Below, piece by piece: positions 1 to 6,904 of a stretch of 64,000 bases of DNA. The DNA is from Fodinibius salinus (GTDB taxonomy: Bacteria > Bacteroidota > Rhodothermia > Balneolales > Balneolaceae): NCBI RefSeq assembly GCF_008124865.1, contig NZ_VNHY01000002.1, positions 372,001 through 436,000 of the forward strand, in the 5' to 3' direction. The notes under the pieces were generated by a model. The model ran no database searches. It was not told where the DNA came from and was given only the letters and a program-made list of their open reading frames with translations. Numbering within the stretch: the first letter of the stretch is position 1; each line of letters starts with the position of its first letter. The position numbers and the translations under genes are program-made.

Positions 1-251
1 CCGCTTATTTTCGGCTTTAACTGTACAGACTGGTTAGCTTCTACCACGCCCTGACTTTCGACATACTGGTAGATAGGTTTATCATCGGCTATAGCAAAAG
101 TCACCTGCGGACGCACTTTGGCAGATTCCTGCTCTTCTTCGGAAAGAGGATTTTCGTTTTCAGTTTCACTTGTTTGACAGCCACTAAACAAAAGTGCCGC
201 GCAACACACAAGTAGCGCAATCTGATAAAATGACGAATAGTTTTTTAGCAT
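1..251 (-). CDS. RND efflux periplasmic adaptor (MFP/HlyD family), N-terminal part
   Basis: Partial gene running off the left edge; only the first ~83 residues are visible. ATG is at 249-251. The protein opens with a signal peptide and a lipobox ending in SGC, so it is probably an outer- or inner-membrane-anchored lipoprotein. An acidic linker follows, then the start of the barrel-sandwich region (YVESQGVVEANQSVQLKP), which is the usual first strand of membrane-fusion proteins that bridge RND pumps to TolC. It lies on the same strand as the RND permease at 6905-9952 but 6.6 kb downstream of it, with the peptide cassettes in between. Its own permease could instead lie left of the window. Family assignment is firm; partner is uncertain. 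Confidence 0.8.
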   Translation of the reverse strand, partial: MLKNYSSFYQIALLVCCAALLFSGCQTSETENENPLSEEEQESAKVRPQVTFAIADDKPIYQYVESQGVVEANQSVQLKPKIS

Positions 252-338
252 AATCGGTAGCATTCAGGGTTCTTATTCACAATAATGTATTGAGAAGCAA
301 AGCTTTGGGCAAACCAAAAAAGATTGCAATAAAATGAG

Positions 339-977
339 TTATAACCACTTGGGCGGCCAGGGCCAAATTTTGGCTTCAGCTCGGCCAATTAAATTCTTTT
401 GGGGCACCAGACCAAAGTATCGACTGTCAAAGCTTTGAGTACGATTATCTCCTAACATAAAATAACTATTGGATTTTTTTTGAGGAATAGCAAAAACCTT
501 TAATAATGTATCAGACTTTGTATTAATCATCACGTTGTGTTTATGGTCTATTATTTGGCTATTCAAAGTGGTATGAGCAAGGTATATTTGAATAGTATCT
601 CCCGGAAGCCCAACACATCTCTTAACTAAATTCCGTTTTGATACTATCTCTGAATTATTTTGCCCTACAGGATCCTCAAAAACGACAATATCATTATGAT
701 TCATGTTCCCTATACCATTTATAGACAAATCTGGGAATGGAACATTAGTTAATGGCCAGTGGGCAGGAGTATGAAGTCGATAGGGAAATTTAAGTACTAT
801 AATATAACTGTTCGGCTGAATAGTTGGGGACATTGACTGAGTCGGCACATAATAGACCGAAAAAAGCAGTGCCTTACATAACCAAGAGATAATGACTATT
901 GCTCCAATAAGTTTAAGCCACCGGACTAGCTTTTTAGCCCGAACAGAAAACCAATAGTGTCGATTGCTAACTTTCAC
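339..977 (-). CDS. lepB: Signal peptidase I (S26A)
   Basis: Membrane-bound serine protease that removes signal peptides from Sec-exported proteins. The 212-residue protein has one N-terminal membrane segment (about 22-42). All S26A boxes are visible: nucleophile Ser48 in QSMSPT, general-base Lys119 in VKRCVGLPGD, and the C-terminal box GDNRTQSFDSR. It starts at a GTG (975-977) that overlaps the stop of the redoxin-like gene (GTGA), so the two are translationally coupled. It is the last gene of peptide cassette B. Position suggests a peptidase dedicated to the small secreted peptides, whose AxA-like sites precede Cys-rich cores; that role is inference. It could also be a second general LepB. 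Confidence 0.9.
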   Translation of the reverse strand: MKVSNRHYWFSVRAKKLVRWLKLIGAIVIISWLCKALLFSVYYVPTQSMSPTIQPNSYIIVLKFPYRLHTPAHWPLTNVPFPDLSINGIGNMNHNDIVVFEDPVGQNNSEIVSKRNLVKRCVGLPGDTIQIYLAHTTLNSQIIDHKHNVMINTKSDTLLKVFAIPQKKSNSYFMLGDNRTQSFDSRYFGLVPQKNLIGRAEAKIWPWPPKWL

Positions 978-1531
978 TTATACACTGAATTAAATAATGA
1001 ATTCACCCTCCTGAAAAACCAAGTGCTTTTTTGTGGATTTTTGTCATTGCTTACATAAGATAATTGCACAAGTCCATTCTGGTCAATAACTAACATAATA
1101 GGTACGGTCACTTGTTTTTCGTTTATCGGAATTAGTTGACTTAAATCATCTATAGAAACCATTTTCAACTTTTTACCAACTAATTTATTAATATCATATC
1201 TCATCCCAATATCTAAGACCGTAATCGCTTTTGAATAATCTTGAGCTAACTTTTTGAGCTTGGGCAATTCTAACTCTATCGAAGCAGGACAATATGACTT
1301 TGGGAACAAAGTAATTAATTGAAGCTCAGACCTATTTTTTGATAGCAGTAATTTATCAACAAAGATATTTTTATTTGTCTGGCTGAAAATCACCTTTTGC
1401 TTAATTTCCTTGGCCGTTTTGTCATTATTTATGTCACTACTTGTTATAAATAAGAAATAACAATTTAGTGAAAATAACGCTGCCACTGCTAACCACAATT
1501 TAACATTATGAGTGAGTTTTGACTTAAACAT
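974..1531 (-). CDS. Membrane-anchored redoxin-like protein (TlpA/AhpC-TSA-like)
   Basis: One N-terminal membrane anchor (KLWLAVAALFSLNCYFLF) followed by a thioredoxin-fold-like periplasmic part. Visible pieces are the strand/helix start TLFPKSYCPAS with a single Cys at the peroxidatic/thioredoxin position, an ITVLDIG strand, and a cis-Pro-like TVPIMLVID followed by NGLV, typical of TlpA or redoxin C-terminal halves. There is no CxxC, so it would be a one-Cys redoxin. I chose the ATG at 1529-1531; an upstream TTG at 1577-1579 would add 16 residues. It lies 3 to 50 bp after the beta-propeller gene and overlaps the signal peptidase start. A role in oxidising or reducing the neighbouring Cys-rich peptides is inferred. 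Confidence 0.65.
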   Translation of the reverse strand: MFKSKLTHNVKLWLAVAALFSLNCYFLFITSSDINNDKTAKEIKQKVIFSQTNKNIFVDKLLLSKNRSELQLITLFPKSYCPASIELELPKLKKLAQDYSKAITVLDIGMRYDINKLVGKKLKMVSIDDLSQLIPINEKQVTVPIMLVIDQNGLVQLSYVSNDKNPQKSTWFFRRVNSLFNSVYK

Positions 1532-1581
1532 GTTATTGAATTTGTTGAGATTCAAAACAACTACGTGATTCCACAGCAATG

Positions 1582-2622
1582 TTAATTTGGCAATTTGTAA
1601 ACAGCCAGCCTGCGATTATCATTTTTAGAATCCCATTCAATTACAAATATCTTAGTATCAGACATCGTAAAATCCTCCACCGGATGGTTAAAAATATAAG
1701 ACCGTAAATAACCCCCATCCTCAATATTATAAGTATCCAAACAATAATACCATGAGTTTTTATTGCCTGAAAAACCAGCATAAAGCTTATTATTCCGCAC
1801 CCACACATCTCCGCTCACGCGACGTGCATCATCAGAACGAGTATACCATTTTCCATCTTTGGTAACCATTGGTTCTTTGTTCGGTTCAAAAGACTGGACA
1901 CTACGTGAAAATATAATGCTACCTCCAGAATCGTACTTTCGGATGTAATTTTTATAAGAACCTACGATAAAAAGGTTCTCATTATGGCAGGTTACCTCTC
2001 CATTCATATAAGCCGGAAATCGCTGCATCCGATCCTCAATTTTTTGAAATGAGTTGAGTAATTTACCTCCTTTTGTTAACACACTCATGACCCCACTCGG
2101 CAGATATTGCTCAGATACTGTGTAAAGTTTGAAATTACACACTGCTAATTTAGCAGGTCGTACATAATTTCGATTGGCCGGAAGACTTTTAAGTAATTCC
2201 CCGCTTGGAGACCACTTGGTTATTCGACTAGCATTCTTATCGGTTACCCAAATATTACCATCCTTGTCGAACTTTACGTCACTTGGATAGCGGAATTCTT
2301 TAGGACCATTCCCAACCCCGTTTCCCAAAAGCTTTATATCAGAAAGACTGTCATGGGGAAAATATACAATATGCTCTAGCTGATAGTCATAGCCGGCTAT
2401 ATTTCCTTTGGAGTCAACAGTCAAAAATGCAAGCTCATAAAGTTCAAAATCACTTAAGGTAATTTTGGGACCGATCGATACCAAGCTATCTTCCAGTCCT
2501 ATTCGTTTATCAGTTTTTTGGGGTTGAGACTCATAATTTTGATAAAAAGATTTTGGCACCTGGGCACTAATATTCGAGACTAAAAAAAACGTAAGAACAA
2601 TAGCTGATATTCTAATTTTCAT
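1582..2622 (-). CDS. 6-bladed beta-propeller protein (NHL/DUF5128-like), secreted
   Basis: 346 residues with a signal peptide (about 1-20, ending SAQ) and then repeated NHL-like blades. One blade reads GPKEFRYPSDVKFDKDGNIW, the classic PF17170/NHL signature of a Gly-Pro-x-Glu-Phe loop followed by an Asp-x-Asp-Gly-Asn turn. No lipobox Cys is seen, so it is probably periplasmic or surface-exposed without a lipid. In Bacteroidota such propellers are recurrent neighbours of NVEALA-type secreted peptides, which fits the peptide gene 75 bp upstream. Function is unknown; binding or display of the peptide is a reasonable guess. It is the second gene of cassette B and separated from the peptide by a strong hairpin. 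Confidence 0.75.
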   Translation of the reverse strand: MKIRISAIVLTFFLVSNISAQVPKSFYQNYESQPQKTDKRIGLEDSLVSIGPKITLSDFELYELAFLTVDSKGNIAGYDYQLEHIVYFPHDSLSDIKLLGNGVGNGPKEFRYPSDVKFDKDGNIWVTDKNASRITKWSPSGELLKSLPANRNYVRPAKLAVCNFKLYTVSEQYLPSGVMSVLTKGGKLLNSFQKIEDRMQRFPAYMNGEVTCHNENLFIVGSYKNYIRKYDSGGSIIFSRSVQSFEPNKEPMVTKDGKWYTRSDDARRVSGDVWVRNNKLYAGFSGNKNSWYYCLDTYNIEDGGYLRSYIFNHPVEDFTMSDTKIFVIEWDSKNDNRRLAVYKLPN

Positions 2623-2650
2623 ATTAATTTGGTTATGGTTACAAATAGAA

Positions 2651-2682
2651 TAAGCTGGTTAGATACCTATCTAACCAGCTTA
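2651..2682 (-). terminator. Perfect 15-bp hairpin between peptide and propeller genes (attenuator-like)
   Basis: TAAGCTGGTTAGATA and its exact reverse complement are separated by 2 bases. The hairpin sits just after the stop of the 112-aa peptide gene and before the beta-propeller gene, in the direction of transcription. The T tract is weak, so it may be a partial terminator or a 3'-end stabiliser that gives peptide mRNA an excess over the downstream genes. Confidence 0.65.
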
Positions 2683-2697
2683 AAATTATTATTCCGT

Positions 2698-3036
2698 TTA
2701 CCGCTCTTTCTGGAATGATTCCTCCCCTTGATCAATACTTTCCTTTTTGGGTTCATCCATATCCGTCCCGTTACAATGTCTGATTATTTCTATAGGCCCA
2801 ATTTCAATTACAGTATGACTTTCACCACAATCTCCTTTGGAGCCTTCACATCCGCGTCTGCCACACGGTCCGGCAAAAGCCTTTTGGGTTTGTACTAACG
2901 GTATTACATTAGCACGTTTTGCAACTTCTCTTTTAGCATCCGTTTCATTATTGCTAACTTTAATATTGAAAATTAATAAACATACGAATGCAGATATCAA
3001 TAAGATATTAGTGAAAATATTAGTCAAATTTTTCAT
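2698..3036 (-). CDS. Small secreted Cys-rich peptide, NVEALA-like (cassette B)
   Basis: 112-residue precursor. There is a hydrophobic segment at about 10-25, then a 25-residue polar spacer, then the motif KAFA followed by a Gly/Cys-rich core. Core cysteines are C58, C63, C70 and C88, an even number that suits two disulfides. The tail is acidic. This layout (membrane-like leader, spacer, A-x-A element, Cys core) matches Bacteroidota NVEALA-family putative secreted peptides; the exact NVEALA letters are not present, so it is a relative or analogue. The 5' leader ACAGAGAGTATT before ATG is shared with the cassette A peptide. The gene is followed by a hairpin and a beta-propeller gene. Function unknown: signal, toxin or surface ligand are all open. 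Confidence 0.7.
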   Translation of the reverse strand: MKNLTNIFTNILLISAFVCLLIFNIKVSNNETDAKREVAKRANVIPLVQTQKAFAGPCGRRGCEGSKGDCGESHTVIEIGPIEIIRHCNGTDMDEPKKESIDQGEESFQKER

Positions 3037-3186
3037 AATACTCTCTGTATTAATTAGATTTACTATTAATAAATAGTGTAATTATTTGTCAACCAATGAG
3101 GTTAGTAATAACTATATTGAAATTTTAAATACTTTAAATATCCCATTCATGAATTAACTACTGAAATAGTTGTTGAATTATTTATT

Positions 3187-3615
3187 TCAACTTTTCTTTC
3201 GCCATTTGCCAGGCGAAACTCCTTCCTGACGTTTAAAGGCCTTGATATACGTCGATGGCCTGCGATATCCGACATGGTAAGCAACCTTCAGTATTGACAT
3301 CTTTCCCAATTTCGGCAATCTGAGTAATTTTTGGGATGCGCTAACCCTATGCAAATTAATATACGATTTGGGTTTTAGCCCTGCATAATATTCAAATTGC
3401 CCCGACAACCGATGACTCTTAATAATACCGCGATCTTTCATATAGGAAATATCTAAATCGGGATGATATAACCGACGGCTTATAAATCGGGAAACCGCTG
3501 TAACTTCATGCGGCCACGGAATGCCGTTTTCATTCTTCATTTTAAGTAAACAACCGGATAGCTGTGATCGATAATCCTCAAGTTTCTGCTTAATGATCTT
3601 CCTATATATGCTCAT
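3187..3615 (-). CDS. Short AraC-type HTH regulator (cassette B)
   Basis: 142 residues, essentially a stand-alone AraC DNA-binding domain. The second helix-turn-helix is clear at the C terminus (ILKVAYHVGYRRPSTYIKAFKRQ, then SPGKWR). There is no recognisable ligand domain; the first ~60 residues are basic and nearly identical to those of the regulator at 6303-6737, whereas the C-terminal halves are only moderately alike. It probably controls the peptide gene 150 bp downstream. A lone AraC domain of this size resembles the short regulators seen beside redox and secretion loci in Bacteroidota. Inducer unknown. Confidence 0.75.
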   Translation of the reverse strand: MSIYRKIIKQKLEDYRSQLSGCLLKMKNENGIPWPHEVTAVSRFISRRLYHPDLDISYMKDRGIIKSHRLSGQFEYYAGLKPKSYINLHRVSASQKLLRLPKLGKMSILKVAYHVGYRRPSTYIKAFKRQEGVSPGKWRKKS

Positions 3616-3760
3616 TGGAATAGTATGTGATAAAAGTTAGCATCGAAAGGTCTGGCTCTCCTTTACATACAGGATTATCGGGAAGGGCAATTGTTACAGA
3701 TGTTTTACGACTATTAAAGCAACCTAATCTTATTTCTGCTTTATCCAGAAGTGAAAGAAA
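3436..3760. repeat. Direct repeat, copy 1 (AraC 5' half plus upstream region)
   Basis: About 325 bp that match 6558-6884 at roughly nine bases in ten by eye. It covers the codons for the first ~60 residues of the AraC-type gene and ~145 bp of its upstream noncoding DNA. Similarity falls sharply at both edges. It marks the border between the two cassettes and probably includes the shared promoter. Confidence 0.85.
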
Positions 3761-3770
3761 TCAATTCATC

Positions 3771-4055
3771 TCATCTTTTTCGCACCAAATTAAACAGGTC
3801 CGTAGTATCATCCATCGAAGGCGTCGTCAGTGGAATAGACAAATCGATCCTGTGATCTTCGCTCATAAATTGCAAAAACGTGCGCTCCTGAATATTAAGG
3901 CGTATATTTTTGAGATTATTGGCAAGATTAGTCTTCTTAACTCTAAGTTTTTCGTTTGTCTGCTCGATTTTATTTCGCTGATAAAGGCTGTACATATTCA
4001 ACAAAACCAATATAATCCCAATTGTCCATACCCATTTTGAATTTATTTCCTTCAC
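3771..4055 (-). CDS. Small membrane protein with coiled coil, possibly a truncated redoxin
   Basis: 94 residues: one membrane segment (KWVWTIGIILVLLNMYSLY), then a Lys/Asn/Glu-rich coiled coil (about 26-60) and a short tail. It begins 11 bp after the beta-propeller lipoprotein gene. The N-terminal anchor plus coiled stalk resembles the start of membrane-tethered redoxins such as the one at 974-1531, but no thioredoxin fold follows. The stop codon lies within about 10 bp of the edge of the duplicated AraC block, so the gene may have lost its 3' part when the second cassette was created. It could also be a genuine small anchor protein. Confidence 0.55.
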   Translation of the reverse strand: MKEINSKWVWTIGIILVLLNMYSLYQRNKIEQTNEKLRVKKTNLANNLKNIRLNIQERTFLQFMSEDHRIDLSIPLTTPSMDDTTDLFNLVRKR

Positions 4056-4066
4056 GACAATACAAT

Positions 4067-5275
4067 TTAGTCTGTAAATTTCGTTTTTATTTGCGCAAAC
4101 ATTAATACTGGATTATCTAGTGGGTCTAAATTTTTAGCAAATTCAAGTAATTCTTTTTCATGTTTATTGCGTTTGCTTTCTGGCATTTTTTTTATGGCTT
4201 TGGCCTTTTTTAAAAGATCACTGGGCTGTATTTCAGTTACCAATTCGTTTTTATATTTAGCTTTAAAATACGGCGTGAGCCCATTGTCAATATCATTCAC
4301 CAGTTTTTTAGCAACAACCGATTTATCCTTCTTCTTCAAATAGAATACAGGATATGACTTTTGTCTGTCCCAAAAAATAGAAAAATAAATTAAGTGATCT
4401 GTTTCTAGAAATCGGGATATGTACGAAGCATATTCTCTATTAATTGTTTTTTCAATAAATTTATAACCTTTTTTTAAATTTTTCCTCTCCCTAAACAATG
4501 ATTCCGGTACATTATATGGCCCGAAATCAAGAGTATATCTCACAGCAATTTTATCTTTTTTTAATTCATAAATATTATAAGAAGGATGGAAGTATAATAG
4601 CTGTTTGCCATTATAACGGGGGAAATTATTAGTTACCCCAAAACCTAAGCCCGACTTATACTTTTCAATTTTTAGAAACCGTCTGAATACTTTTTCTTCA
4701 TCGAAGTACAATAAATTAAATCCTGTATTTTCAATTTCCCCACTGCTATAAGTACTATTATTCATAAATAATGCATAACCACTCCCAGGCAATAATGTAA
4801 TTTTATCGGGATCAATCTTTATAGATATTCGATCTAAGAATTCACCTTTATAAGAATATTTATGAATTTCTTGAAAACCTAATACTATGATTTCATTTAG
4901 CTGTGTATTAACCGTAAAATCCCTTGCATATAGCATTTCCTGTGGCCCACGACCTTTTGTTATTTTAATCTGGTTAATAAACTTACCTGAAAAGCCATAA
5001 ATAAATATCGAAGGTGTGTTTTTTTCAAAAATAAATATTTTACTATCCCGGATTAATATTTTTCGGACTTTCCCAATGAGTTGTTCTTTTTTGTTCTCAA
5101 GCTTTAAATACTGGATATTCTGAAAAATATCAGACATTTGAACAGTTTTACTACCTTCCAGATCTATTGCCAGTTTTTTCTTATTTCTTTCAATTACTTT
5201 ACTCTTAGTCGTATGATTACAAAAATTTAGAAAAAGTAATGTCAGGAATAACAATAAATAATTTAAAATTTTCAT
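4067..5275 (-). CDS. 6-bladed beta-propeller lipoprotein (PF17170/DUF5128-like)
   Basis: 402 residues with a lipoprotein signal peptide ending FLNFC at about residue 19. Blade hallmarks are YLKLENKKEQLIGKVRKI, SIFIYGFSGKFI and KGRGPQEM.YARDF, the standard order of the Bacteroidota 6-bladed beta-propeller family. It should be a surface or periplasmic lipid-anchored propeller. The C-terminal ~60 residues are Lys/Glu-rich. It follows the Cys-rich peptide gene with a terminator-like hairpin in between, exactly as the propeller in cassette B does. The co-occurrence suggests the propeller receives, retains or senses the peptide, but no activity is known. Confidence 0.85.
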   Translation of the reverse strand: MKILNYLLLFLTLLFLNFCNHTTKSKVIERNKKKLAIDLEGSKTVQMSDIFQNIQYLKLENKKEQLIGKVRKILIRDSKIFIFEKNTPSIFIYGFSGKFINQIKITKGRGPQEMLYARDFTVNTQLNEIIVLGFQEIHKYSYKGEFLDRISIKIDPDKITLLPGSGYALFMNNSTYSSGEIENTGFNLLYFDEEKVFRRFLKIEKYKSGLGFGVTNNFPRYNGKQLLYFHPSYNIYELKKDKIAVRYTLDFGPYNVPESLFRERKNLKKGYKFIEKTINREYASYISRFLETDHLIYFSIFWDRQKSYPVFYLKKKDKSVVAKKLVNDIDNGLTPYFKAKYKNELVTEIQPSDLLKKAKAIKKMPESKRNKHEKELLEFAKNLDPLDNPVLMFAQIKTKFTD

Positions 5276-5340
5276 AATGAGAGGCTGATACTGAATAAAA
5301 AAATTGAGTTATTAATTACTCATTTTATACATAAACTTTC

Positions 5341-5385
5341 ATAAAAAAAGAATAACCTGCCCCAAGTTAATCTAGGCAGGTTATT
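5341..5385 (-). terminator. Hairpin with T tract after the cassette A peptide
   Basis: AATAACCTGCC (5351-5361) pairs exactly with GGCAGGTTATT (5375-5385) and is followed on the minus strand by a CTTTTTTTAT tract. It lies between the peptide stop (5397) and the propeller lipoprotein start (5275), so it probably ends most peptide transcripts and lets some read through. Confidence 0.75.
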
Positions 5386-5396
5386 AATATTTATAT

Positions 5397-5696
5397 TTAT
5401 TGAAAACCCACATCACCTCCACCACATGTAGTTTGTGAACTCACATCACATCCATCTCCTCCAGTAACACATCTGTAAGTATGGTCCCCATTACTACAGG
5501 TATATGGCTCCATCGTTAAGTCAGATGGATCTGGACACGTCTGACATTGAGCATGGGCGACTTGCGTTCCCAAAGTAAAACCCATGTGATCCAAATCTAT
5601 GTTGGGAAAAGAATTAACATTCAGGTTTAGACTAACTAATGCCAATAGCATCAAAAGGCCTGTACTATTGACAAGAATTGATTTGTACTTTTTTAT
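5397..5696 (-). CDS. Small secreted Cys-rich peptide, NVEALA-like (cassette A), non-ATG start
   Basis: The open frame extends upstream of the TTG at 5654 and gives a good signal region (KKYKSILVN, then LLMLLALVSLNLNVN) only if translation begins at ATA (5694-5696) or the preceding ATT. The leader ACAGAGAGCATTATAAAAAA aligns base for base with the leader plus ATG of the cassette B peptide, so an ATG-to-ATA change is likely. The 99-residue precursor has a spacer, then VAHA at 46-49 and a core with six Cys (51, 54, 67, 76, 83, 91). LNLNVNS plus L..L..VAxA closely resembles NVEALA-family precursors. If AUA does not work, TTG at 5654 gives an 85-aa form with a shorter leader. Confidence 0.65.
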   Translation of the reverse strand: MKKYKSILVNSTGLLMLLALVSLNLNVNSFPNIDLDHMGFTLGTQVAHAQCQTCPDPSDLTMEPYTCSNGDHTYRCVTGGDGCDVSSQTTCGGGDVGFQ

Positions 5697-5742
5697 AATG
5701 CTCTCTGTTTATTTAAAATTAACACCCTAACAAGGGTTCATT

Positions 5743-6210
5743 TTACAAATGCGATTTTCGCATCCATAAAAAGCCTGCTGCACAAAACAGTACCAAATTT
5801 CTTACTGCCATCGCCCATCCAAAACCACTTTCAGCCAGGTCTCCAAAACATCCGCAATCTCCCTGCAGTCCGCTAACCAGACCGTATATGCTAAAAGCAA
5901 AAAAGATTGCAAATAACCCGGCGGTAAGCCCAAGCATCAATTCCGGGTGGTAGTTTATCAGCAATGCTGCGGCCAGCCCCACTTCAAGTAACGGCAGAAA
6001 TGTTGCCGTGAGAGTAATAAACGTATCGTTGAAAAATACTACCTGCTGCATGGCTGAAACCAACCCCGAGGCGTCATAAATTTTAAGCATTCCGGCAATG
6101 ATCAACACAAACGAAATAGCATAATAAAGCCCACTGTAGAATAATTTTGTGACCGGTGGAAGCTGGCCGGGCAAACTTTCTAAATCAAAACTTTGTAGTC
6201 TGTTACTCAT
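5743..6210 (-). CDS. MauE/DoxX-type redox membrane protein
   Basis: 155 residues with four predicted membrane helices (about 27-42, 66-86, 90-111, 132-150) and the vicinal motif GDCGCFGD (Cys119, Cys121) in the loop before the last helix. This is the MauE-family signature; MauE-like proteins support disulfide formation in periplasmic partners, such as the Cys-rich small subunit of methylamine dehydrogenase. No methylamine genes are present. Its position directly upstream of a six-Cys secreted peptide suggests it passes electrons from that peptide or a thioredoxin-like partner. Cassette B lacks this gene and has a redoxin instead. Confidence 0.8.
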   Translation of the reverse strand: MSNRLQSFDLESLPGQLPPVTKLFYSGLYYAISFVLIIAGMLKIYDASGLVSAMQQVVFFNDTFITLTATFLPLLEVGLAAALLINYHPELMLGLTAGLFAIFFAFSIYGLVSGLQGDCGCFGDLAESGFGWAMAVRNLVLFCAAGFLWMRKSHL

Positions 6211-6302
6211 GTTAATAAACGCTTTGTTTTTTAAAACCTAACAAATCATAAGACCCGCTACATGAAATTTTTGCTGAAATAATTACTGAATATTTTACAG
6301 CG

Positions 6303-6737
6303 CTACGTCAAATTGATATCCTTCCACCGACCGGGCGGGATATCCTCACATCGTTTGAACGCTTTTATATAAGTTGAAGACCTGCGATATCCGACCTTAT
6401 ACGCGAGATCGGTGACGGTAACTGCGGTAAGTTTGGGATTGCAAAGAATTCTCTGGGAAGCTTGTACCCGGTGCCGGTTGATATAAGTTGTAATCGACAC
6501 ACCTATATGATAGCTGAATAATGAAGGCACTTTCCGACTTTTGATTACCTTATTTTCTTTCATATAGGCAATATCTAAATCGGGATGATATAACCGCCGG
6601 CTTATAAATCGGGAAACCGCAGTAACGTCATGCGGCCACGGAATGCCGTTTCCATTCTTCATTTTAAGTAAACAACCGGACAGCTGTGATCGATAATCTT
6701 CAAGTTCCTGCTTAATGATCTTCCTATATGCACTCAT
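6303..6737 (-). CDS. Short AraC-type HTH regulator (cassette A)
   Basis: 144 residues, a stand-alone AraC DNA-binding domain with the C-terminal HTH VTDLAYKVGYRRSSTYIKAFKR. Residues 1-60 are almost identical to the regulator at 3187-3615, while residues 61 onward have diverged, including the recognition-side sequences before the second HTH. The two proteins therefore may bind different sites while keeping a common N-terminal surface. It lies about 90 bp upstream of the MauE-like gene and heads cassette A. Regulation of the peptide operon is inferred from position. Confidence 0.75.
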   Translation of the reverse strand: MSAYRKIIKQELEDYRSQLSGCLLKMKNGNGIPWPHDVTAVSRFISRRLYHPDLDIAYMKENKVIKSRKVPSLFSYHIGVSITTYINRHRVQASQRILCNPKLTAVTVTDLAYKVGYRRSSTYIKAFKRCEDIPPGRWKDINLT

Positions 6738-6884
6738 TGGAATAGTATGTCATAAAAGTTAGCATCTAAAAACCTGGCTCTCTTTTACATATCAGGATTA
6801 TCGGGAAGGGTAACTGTTACAGCTTGTTTTACGACTATTAAAGCAATCTAATCTTGTTTCTGCTTTATCCAGAAGCAAAAGAAA
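6558..6884. repeat. Direct repeat, copy 2 (AraC 5' half plus upstream region)
   Basis: Partner of 3436-3760. The noncoding part (6740-6884) lies directly downstream of the RND permease stop and upstream of the AraC-type gene. Its conservation outside coding sequence suggests a promoter or leader kept in both cassettes. Confidence 0.85.
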
Positions 6885-6904
6885 GCTCCGAAAGTGAAGA
6901 AGTT

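Noticed and set aside
3627-4040. 137-aa plus-strand frame across the AraC upstream region
   Set aside because: It is antisense to the 94-aa gene and the duplicated noncoding leader; the duplicate copy at 6740-6884 does not keep the frame open with similar protein.
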